From: JAFGOG01 sp034429215
GTDB lineage: Bacteria > Chloroflexota > Anaerolineae > JAAYZQ01
DNA length: 64,000 nucleotides
Direction of reading: 5' to 3'
NCBI GenBank assembly: GCA_034429215.1
Contig: DAOUGI010000044.1
Coordinates: 10,017-74,016, forward strand
Below are positions 25,036 to 32,300 of the stretch, in pieces; position 1 is the stretch's first letter, and each line of letters starts with the position of its first letter. The translations under genes were made by a program, and so were the position numbers. Below the pieces are notes generated by a model that was not told the DNA's origin, did not search any database, and saw only the letters and a list, made by a program, of their open reading frames with translations.

Positions 25036-25620
25036 ATGGACGACGATTTGAATGGCAGCCCAGAGCTCATGGAGCCTGCGCCATACCGCCCCGGCGTGGC
25101 CCGGCGGTTTGTGCGCCTGGTGCGCGAGCTGCTCGAGACCATCCTGCCGGCCATCCTCATCGCGCTGCTGCTCAACGTCTTTGTCGGCCAGGCCACCCGC
25201 GTCCAGGGTCAGAGCATGGAGCCCGGCCTGCACACCGACCAGCGCCTGGTTGTGGAGAAGGTGTCCTATCGCTTCCACGGTCCGAGCCGCGGCGACATTG
25301 TGGTGATCCGGGTGCCGAGCCAGGGCGAGGAGCTGCTGATCAAGCGCGTGATCGGCCTGCCCGGCGAAACGGTCGAGATCCACGACGGGCAGGTCTACAT
25401 AGGCGGGCATCTGCTGGACGAGCCGTATGCCAATGGGTCGACTCGCCAGGGGCGGTTAGGGCAGAGCATCACTGTGCCGGCGCTGCAGGTCTTTGTCATG
25501 GGCGACAACCGCGATCACTCGAACGATTCGCGGACTTTTGGCCCGGTGCCGATCGAGAATATCGTAGGTCGGGCCTGGGTTTCCTACTGGCCGCTGGATA
25601 ACGCCGGCATGGTCCGGTAA
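25036..25620 (+). CDS. lepB: signal peptidase I
   Basis: 194 residues with one N-terminal membrane helix (about 34-52). The catalytic dyad is visible: Ser60 in VQGQSMEP and Lys103 in LIKRVIGLPG, followed by box E 'VMGDNRDHSNDSR'. The enzyme removes signal peptides from secreted proteins at the outer face of the membrane. A single membrane helix and short length are typical of Gram-positive and Chloroflexota enzymes. The window encodes several of its likely substrates. It follows pnp after a hairpin; no separate promoter was recognised. Confidence 0.95.
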   Translation: MDDDLNGSPELMEPAPYRPGVARRFVRLVRELLETILPAILIALLLNVFVGQATRVQGQSMEPGLHTDQRLVVEKVSYRFHGPSRGDIVVIRVPSQGEELLIKRVIGLPGETVEIHDGQVYIGGHLLDEPYANGSTRQGRLGQSITVPALQVFVMGDNRDHSNDSRTFGPVPIENIVGRAWVSYWPLDNAGMVR

Positions 25621-25722
25621 GGCCGGTTTTTCCTGGGTCCATCAGGATCCGTTGGCAAGCCGGGCCGTCTGCGCAACGCCCGGCTCGATGAAAGCGCTAG
25701 TGCTTCTGCAAGGTTGGGGGTG

Positions 25723-27492
25723 ATGGGTTCATCACAGTGGAGTCGCACAACCAAGCTTGTGATCATTGTCAGCCTGATCGTCCTCTTGCTGCTGGCCCTT
25801 TACCTGTTCCGCGACATCCTGCTGCCGGTCATCATGGCTGTGGTGCTGGCCTTTATCCTCAAGCCGTTGGTCGATTTTCTGCATAAAAGGGTCGGCTTGC
25901 CGCGCACTTTGGCCGCACTCTTGTCGAGCGGCATCCTGCTGGTGGCGTTGGTCATCCTCGTCGGCACCGTGGTGCCCTTTGCCGTCCAGCAGGTCGCGCG
26001 CCTTAACCTGGATGCGGAGCAGTTGTCCAACGACCTGGTCGCTTTTCTGTCCCAACCGGTCACCATTTTCAACTATACGTTCAACCCTCAGAGCCTGGTC
26101 GGGGACCTGCGAAGCACCATTCAGAACCTGCTCCGGCCTTTTGCCACCGAGACCTTTGGGATTGTCATGAACGTGGCATCCAGCCTGTTCTGGACCGTGG
26201 CGATCCTGGTCATCTCGTTCTACCTGACCAGGGACGCCGACCGGCTGCGCGCCTTTCTCGACCGGATAGCGCCGCCAGGCCACGCCAAGGAGCTTCGCTG
26301 CCTGCGGGAGAGTATCGGCCAGGTATGGAAGGCGTTCCTCCGCGGGCAGATGGCGCTGGCGCTTGTCGTCGGCACGACGGTGTGGCTGCTGATGACGATC
26401 GTCGGGCTGCCTAACGCCGAGCTGCTGGGTGTGCTGGCCGGCTTGCTGGAAGTGGTGCCCAACTTTGGCCCGATATTGGCCGCCATTCCGGCGGTGATCA
26501 TCGCCCTGTTCCGTGGCTCTACCTATCTGCCCTTGAGCAACTTTTGGTTTGCGGTCCTGGTGGCCGGCCTGTATACCGCCGTCCAGCAGGTGGAAAATGC
26601 CTTCCTGGTGCCGCGCATTATGGGCCGGAGGATGCAACTACCCCCTGTCGTCGTCTTTGTCGGCGTGCTGGCCGGTGGGATGATCGCCGGCGTGCTCGGC
26701 ATTCTGCTGGCGGCGCCGGTGCTCGGCACCTTCCGCGTTTTGCTGAAATATGTCTATGCCAAGCTGCTCGACCAGGAACCGTTTCCCGATCAGGAACGCG
26801 CTCAGGAACAGGTTGCCAGGGAGTTCTACCCCGGCGAGATCGACGTTATCCTCTTTGATCTGGATGGGACTCTGGTCGAAACCGACGACGAGGCGGTGAG
26901 CAACCTCGCCCGCCGGCTGCGGCCGGTCAGGTGGCTTTTTTCCAGGCGCGATCCGGTTGGGGCCGCCCGCGGCCTGATCATGGCTTTGGAAGGCCCGGGC
27001 AACGGCGTGGTGTCGCTGCTGGACCGGGTGGGGCTGGACGACAACCTGTTCGGCCTGGGCGACCGCCTGCGCCGGCTCCGCGGCCTGTCTGCCCCTCCTG
27101 ATTTCCAGGTCATGGACGGCGCCGGGCCGATGCTGAGGGAGCTGGGCCGCCGCTACCGGCTGGGCATCGTCACCACCCGCAGCCGCAGGCACGCCCAGGC
27201 TTTTGTGGAGCAGCAATCGCTCGGCGGCGTGGTGCAGGTGATCGCCGGGCGCGAGGACACGCGCCGCCTCAAGCCTCACCCCGGCCCGCTGCTGTACGCG
27301 GTCAAGGAGCTGGGGGCGCCGATCGAGCGCTGCGTGATGGTGGGCGATACGGCGGTGGACATGGGCGCCGCCCGCGCCGCCGGGGCCTGGGCGGTGGGGG
27401 TGCTGTGCGGCTTTGGCCGGCGGCAGGAGCTGGAGCAGGCCGGCGCCGACCTGGTCCTCGACACTACGGCCGACCTGGGCAAGTTGCTCTAG
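25723..27492 (+). CDS. AI-2E family permease fused to HAD-type phosphatase
   Basis: 589 residues in one uninterrupted frame. Residues 1-350 are an AI-2E/PerM-type membrane protein: helices at about 12-45 and 62-82, a soluble middle, then 'LGVLAGLLEVVPNFGPILAA' and 'PRIMGRRMQLPPVVVFVGVL'. Residues 380-589 are a HAD hydrolase: DVILFDLDGTLVET (nucleophile Asp), IVTTRSRRHA (motif II), LKPHPGPLLYA (motif III Lys) and 'MVGDTAVDMGAARAAGAW' (motif IV), resembling phosphoglycolate-phosphatase-like enzymes. PerM proteins export small molecules or ions; some work as Na+/H+ antiporters. The phosphatase would face the cytoplasm. I start at the ATG at 25723 rather than the TTG at 25714. A strong terminator follows. 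Confidence 0.88.
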   Translation: MGSSQWSRTTKLVIIVSLIVLLLLALYLFRDILLPVIMAVVLAFILKPLVDFLHKRVGLPRTLAALLSSGILLVALVILVGTVVPFAVQQVARLNLDAEQLSNDLVAFLSQPVTIFNYTFNPQSLVGDLRSTIQNLLRPFATETFGIVMNVASSLFWTVAILVISFYLTRDADRLRAFLDRIAPPGHAKELRCLRESIGQVWKAFLRGQMALALVVGTTVWLLMTIVGLPNAELLGVLAGLLEVVPNFGPILAAIPAVIIALFRGSTYLPLSNFWFAVLVAGLYTAVQQVENAFLVPRIMGRRMQLPPVVVFVGVLAGGMIAGVLGILLAAPVLGTFRVLLKYVYAKLLDQEPFPDQERAQEQVAREFYPGEIDVILFDLDGTLVETDDEAVSNLARRLRPVRWLFSRRDPVGAARGLIMALEGPGNGVVSLLDRVGLDDNLFGLGDRLRRLRGLSAPPDFQVMDGAGPMLRELGRRYRLGIVTTRSRRHAQAFVEQQSLGGVVQVIAGREDTRRLKPHPGPLLYAVKELGAPIERCVMVGDTAVDMGAARAAGAWAVGVLCGFGRRQELEQAGADLVLDTTADLGKLL

Positions 27493-27497
27493 TGTGG

Positions 27498-27531
27498 AGC
27501 CCTGTTTCTTGAGAGGAAACAGGGCTTTCTT
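27498..27531 (+). terminator. intrinsic terminator after the AI-2E/HAD gene
   Basis: AGCCCTGTTTC (27498-27508) and GAAACAGGGCT (27516-27526) form a perfect 11-bp stem with a 7-base loop, followed by TTCTT on the plus strand. The site lies six bases after the stop codon and also separates the converging gene below. Confidence 0.8.
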
Positions 27532-27541
27532 GTCAACCGTG

Positions 27542-28096
27542 CTAACGGATTCTTCCCAGGATAGTGGCCTTTCCCTCCTCTAGCCTTACCTCGTCGATGA
27601 TCACCGGCAGGTTCTGCGCCAGCCTGAACTGGGCGTCGATCTCGGCCTGGATCCGGTCCCGGACAAACCCAGGCACCGCCAGCCCGGCCAGGTGCAGGTC
27701 CTCCAGCGTGACCAGCGGCACGCCGTCGCGCAGCCTGATCGCCGCCCGGCCGCTGAGGCCTATCCGCAGCCCCAGTACCTCGGCCACCCCCTCGGCCGTC
27801 ACCCCCTCCGGCCGGATCGACACCTGCGGGTCGCGGAACGGGACGTTGGGGTGGGCCTCCAGGTACCAGGCGATCGTCTCGGCCGCCTCCCGGTCGGTGA
27901 CCTCCACAGTGAACGGCTCGCCGCCATGCCCGCCTTCGTTCAGCTTGAGCCGGAGCGCCGCCAGGTCCGGCTCAAGGCGGGGCGCCACCTCCACGGCCGG
28001 CCCCTCCGGCGCCAGGGCATAGGCCCAGGCCGCGCCGTTGGCAGCCAGCAGCACGAGCGCTATCCAAAAGTTGAGACTGGTCAGGATCCGTTTCAT
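27542..28096 (-). CDS. membrane-anchored protein with YpmS/LmeA-like lipid-binding-type domain (tentative)
   Basis: 184 residues. One N-terminal membrane segment (about 8-26, 'FWIALVLLAANGAAWAYALA') is followed by an extracellular domain. Its order of strands and the phrases 'EPFTVEVTDREAAETIAWYL' and 'VPFRDPQVSIRPEGVTAEG' recall DUF2140 (YpmS) or LmeA/DUF2993 proteins, which bind lipids at the cell surface. The resemblance is by eye and weak. It is the last gene of a minus-strand set after the giant membrane protein and PrsW (gap 35 bp), so it probably belongs to that envelope transcript. Confidence 0.6.
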   Translation of the reverse strand: MKRILTSLNFWIALVLLAANGAAWAYALAPEGPAVEVAPRLEPDLAALRLKLNEGGHGGEPFTVEVTDREAAETIAWYLEAHPNVPFRDPQVSIRPEGVTAEGVAEVLGLRIGLSGRAAIRLRDGVPLVTLEDLHLAGLAVPGFVRDRIQAEIDAQFRLAQNLPVIIDEVRLEEGKATILGRIR

Positions 28097-28131
28097 CTTC
28101 CTCTACCCGCAAGCAGTTACAGAACTTTCTC

Positions 28132-29385
28132 TTACCACAGCGTGCGCAGCACGCCCAACCCCACCGGCAGCAGCACCACCAGGCAGATCAGGCCCCACAC
28201 GGCGATGGCCCGCTCTGTCGGCAGTCCCGGCAGTAAGGCGGCTTTCTCGCCCGCTTCGTCCGCCGGCCGGAGCCGCCGGGCGATCGCCCGCAGCGCGGCC
28301 AGCAGGCCGATCCCCTCGGCGGCCAGCAGGGCCAGCAGCAAGGCTCCCTCGGCCACGCCCAGCAGGTCCACCTCCCAGCCCTGGAACCAGGCGCCGGATA
28401 CCGCCGCCGCGACGACGCACGTCCCGTTCCACAGGGCATGGGCCCCGACGGCCAGCCCATAGTATCGGCCCCACCGCGCCGCCGCCCCAGGCTCGCCGCG
28501 CCGCACATGCCACCAGGCCACGGCCATCAGGCCGGCCCCGAAGGGGTGGAGCGCCGATCCCAGCAGCCGGACGACCAGCACCCCGCTCCATGCATCGCCA
28601 AAGCCGGCCGCGTAGAGCAGGTCCTCCACGGCGGCAAAGCCGGCCCCGGCCAGCACGCCCAGTACCAGCGCGTCGCGAGCGGTCGGCAGCCGTTTCAGCA
28701 CCGGCAGCAGCGGCAGCGGCTTGACCAGCTCTTCGACCAGCGGCGCCAGGACGGCCGCCTGGACCAATCCAAGCAGGAACACGGGCGACGCCATCTCTTT
28801 TCCCAGCCCGCCGGCCAGCGCGTCCACCAGGTCTCCGACCAGGTCGAGCACCTGGTCGCTCATCCCGGTGACGAGCAGCAGAGCTGCCCCGCCCAGCAGC
28901 GTATTCAATACAAAGGCCGCGAGTGTGCTGGCGGTCGCCCCCAGGCCCAAGGCGGCCAGCCCGCGCGGGGCGGTGACGGCCTGGACCTCCCTGCCCCCGC
29001 TGCGCAGGATCCAGCTCGCCACGGCCAGCGGGCCCAACACCGCGGCAGCAGCGGCAAACAGCGGCATTAGAAAAGTGGTCGAGGTGCGGGCCTGCCACAG
29101 TCCCAGGCCGGCCGCCAGCGCCAGGACAAACCCGCCGGCCAGCGCCCAGGGCGGCGGCAGCCGCACCGGCCCGATACGCCGGCCGAGCAGCGACCGGAGC
29201 GCCGCGTATGCCGTGACCCCGCCGCCGGCCAGGCCGGCCAGGAGCAGAAGGGCCAGCCACAGGTTAGTTTCCCAATACCATGGCTCCGTGGCCGCCTCCA
29301 CCAGGTACGCCAGGCCGGCGAGCCCGCCGATCCCCAGCCACAGCAGGCCCCACAGCCCTACCAGAACCTTGAGTCGCTTGCTCAT
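28132..29385 (-). CDS. PrsW family intramembrane metalloprotease
   Basis: 417 residues with about nine to ten membrane segments. The active-site motifs of PrsW/CPBP-type proteases are present: Glu218-Glu219-x2-Lys222 in PLVEELVKPL, a second acidic helix 'AGFAAVEDLLYA', His in ALHPFGAGL and His in GAHALWNG. In Bacillus, PrsW performs site-1 cleavage of an anti-sigma factor. It starts four bases after the stop of the 1,946-residue membrane protein, with its ribosome site inside that gene, so the two are coupled. No anti-sigma factor gene is in the window, so the substrate is open. Confidence 0.9.
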   Translation of the reverse strand: MSKRLKVLVGLWGLLWLGIGGLAGLAYLVEAATEPWYWETNLWLALLLLAGLAGGGVTAYAALRSLLGRRIGPVRLPPPWALAGGFVLALAAGLGLWQARTSTTFLMPLFAAAAAVLGPLAVASWILRSGGREVQAVTAPRGLAALGLGATASTLAAFVLNTLLGGAALLLVTGMSDQVLDLVGDLVDALAGGLGKEMASPVFLLGLVQAAVLAPLVEELVKPLPLLPVLKRLPTARDALVLGVLAGAGFAAVEDLLYAAGFGDAWSGVLVVRLLGSALHPFGAGLMAVAWWHVRRGEPGAAARWGRYYGLAVGAHALWNGTCVVAAAVSGAWFQGWEVDLLGVAEGALLLALLAAEGIGLLAALRAIARRLRPADEAGEKAALLPGLPTERAIAVWGLICLVVLLPVGLGVLRTLW

Positions 29386-29389
29386 CTGC

Positions 29390-32300
29390 TCACTCCCACT
29401 CTTCCAGCCGGGCGCGCACCTCGGCCGACAGCTTGCGGATCTTGTCCAGTTGCAGCTCGATCAGCACCGCCACGCCCACCAGCAGCAGCCCGACGATGCC
29501 GAACACGATCCAGCGGTTCGCCGTCAGCAGCGGCTCGATCGACTGGGTCACGGCGTCGACTAAAACGCCGACCAGGCCAATGTACAGGAACTGCCGCTGC
29601 CTCCGCGCGCTGCCCCACCACACCAGCAGCAGCGCCTCGACGCCCATGATCAGGGCAAACGGCCAGCTCCTGTCTGCCACTCCCGGCAGCGACTGTCCCC
29701 AGGCCGACCCCAGCCAGACCAATATCCCGGCCCGATCCACCCAGCGAGACAGGGCTTTGTTGCCCGCCCGCCACTCCAGCCAGCCGACGGCCAGCAGATA
29801 CAGGCCGGCCGGTATGGCGTACCACTGGAACTGGGCCATGTCCACGAAAAAGCGCCACCACAGCGACCAGGCGGCCAGCAGCAGCGCCACCGCCGCATAG
29901 CCCAGCAGCCGCCGGCGCCGCACAAAGGCCGTCGCCAGGTAGAGCAGCCCGCTCAGCGCCAGCACCCACATCACCATCCGCACCTGCGGCGCATAATCGA
30001 CCACGGTCAGCGGCCCGCCAAAGATGGTGCTGACGAGCAGTTCTGTCACATCCAGCCCGATCCTAAATGCTGTTAGCAGGGCCAGCGTGCACAGCCCCAA
30101 CCCCATCCATTCCAATGGCCGGATCCACACCCGCGCCCGCCGCTGCAGCCCCTCGGCCCGGGCCAGGCCAGTAGCCCCCCACAGCCCATAGCCCAGCAGG
30201 CCGTAGCCGAGCCCCAGCAGCGCCAGGCCGACCGGCTGGTCGGTCGGTTTGGCGCCGGCCCAGGCCAGCGTCTGGAACAGGGCGACCACCCCCAGCCCGC
30301 CGGCGGCAAAGGGCAACAACGGCTGAGCCCACACGGTCGCCAGCGCCGCCAGCAGCAGGGCGTGGGCTGCCGTGACGACGGCGCCCGGCTCGCTGTGGAT
30401 CAGGGCTGCCGTCTGACCTGCCAGCAGGTCGATTGCCAGAAGCAGGTAAAGCGGCCTCGACCAGCCCGCCCACCAGGTCCGGCTCAGGGGCTGCCCCTCG
30501 CGGCGCAGATGCTCGACCGCCAGGGCCAGCGCCGCGGTGACGATCGTCACCGGCAGAAAGGCCAGCGCCGCCCAGCTTGGGTCGCCCAGCCAGCCGGCGG
30601 CATCGATGGCCGCCAATGCAGCTCCCTGGGCCAGCGCCCCGGCCAACAGCAGCGCGATGCGCCGCCGGAACCGCCACGTCGCGTGCAGGAATGCCGCCGC
30701 GGCCAGGGCCAGGGCGATGGCCAGCCGCGTTGGGTCGCCCCAAGACAGCCCGGCGGCCACCAACGCTCCCACATAGCCCCAGGCATAGGCCGGCCCGGCC
30801 CACCACTCCAGCCACGAGGCCGGTTGCCACGTGCGGGGATGCCACGATGGGAAGATGGCCGGCGACCGGCCCAGGCGCCAGTCGAGCAGGTGGGCCGCGG
30901 CCAGGGCGGCGGCCACACCCAGGAACAGGGCCAGGCCATAGTCGGCGGGGTCGACCTTTAGCCAGGTCAGCGCCACCCCATAGGGCACGGCCAGCAGGGC
31001 CGCCGCCGGCGTCAGCAGCAGGGGCTGGCGCAGCCAGGCCGCCACGGCGGCATAGATCGCCGCCGCCGCCAGGTAACCCCAGAACGCGCCCACGTTGTCC
31101 ACGCTGGATCCTGACAGGCCCAACGTGATCGCGACAAAGGCCGCCACCAGGAGGGGCGCAGCGTAGGCCGGCTGTTTCAGGCGGCGCAGCAGCCAGGCGA
31201 TGGCCACATAGGCCGCGCCCAGGGCGATCAGCCCCCACCCGCGCCGCTCTTGCGGCACGGCGCTTTCGGCCAGCGCGATCAACAGCGCCCCTCCCGCCAG
31301 CGCCGCCGCCGGGTAGATCCACATTGGCTCCCGGAACAGCCGGGCCGACAGGATGCACAGCAGCGCGTCGAAACACAACGCGGCGGCAAGCAGCGGCTGT
31401 TGGTGGCCCACCAGCAGCGTGCCGATCGTTGCGGCGCCATAGGCCCCCAGGTAGAGAGGCAGGGCATCGGCCTCGTTTATGCGGCGCAGGCGGCGCCCCA
31501 CGGCCAGGAGCGGCAGCGCCAGGGCCAACAGCAGCAGTCCGTACGACTCGTACGGCGACTGCGGGGTTGCGTAGCGCAGCAGGTGGACGGCCCACACCGG
31601 TAGCACTGCCACGGCGGGGTAGAGGAAGCGCGCTGCCCGCCAGCCGGCCAGCCCGCGCCGGCGATCGGCGACGGCCGACAGGACATAGAACGCCAGCCCC
31701 AGCCCCCAGGTCAGGGCCGAGATGGTCGAATCGGCCACGCCCCACAGCAGGGCCGGCGGCAGCAGCAGGTTGGACCACACCCGCAGCGGAAAGCCGTAAT
31801 CCTGTTTGGGCTGTGTGCGTCCGGTGACAAAGGTCAAGGCCAGGCCTATGAGCAGCTCGATGCAAGCCAGCACGGTCCACGGCAGAGCATAGTCGCGCAG
31901 CGACTCTGGCGGGGTCCACAGGAACCAGCCCCAGGCGGTCAGCAGCGTCCATGGCACGATCACCAGCCCGCCGGCCAGCCACAGGAACAGCCGGCGGCGG
32001 AAAAGCCACGCCGACGCGGCGTACAGCGCCGCGATCGTCAGCAGGGCGGCGATGGCCCACCTTTCGCGGCCCAGCCCGCCGCCCAACAGCCATATGTTGC
32101 GTCCCAGAGCCAGGACGATTGCCATGCCTGACACGGCCCAGCCGGCGACCAGCAGCGGCCGCCGGTACAGGGGCCAGGCCCGCTTGACCAGCGACGACCG
32201 GCCCCGGAGCGCGCCGGCTGCCAGGCCCCGCTCGGCCAGGACATAGGCAACCGCCACCAGCGCCACCTTGAGCGCCGACGAGCCGTGCTCCCCGCTATAG

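Noticed and set aside
30063..32093. 676-codon minus-strand frame inside the giant membrane protein
   Set aside because: Same strand but another frame; Arg/Gly/Pro-rich with no hydrophobic pattern, while the main frame gives regular membrane helices.
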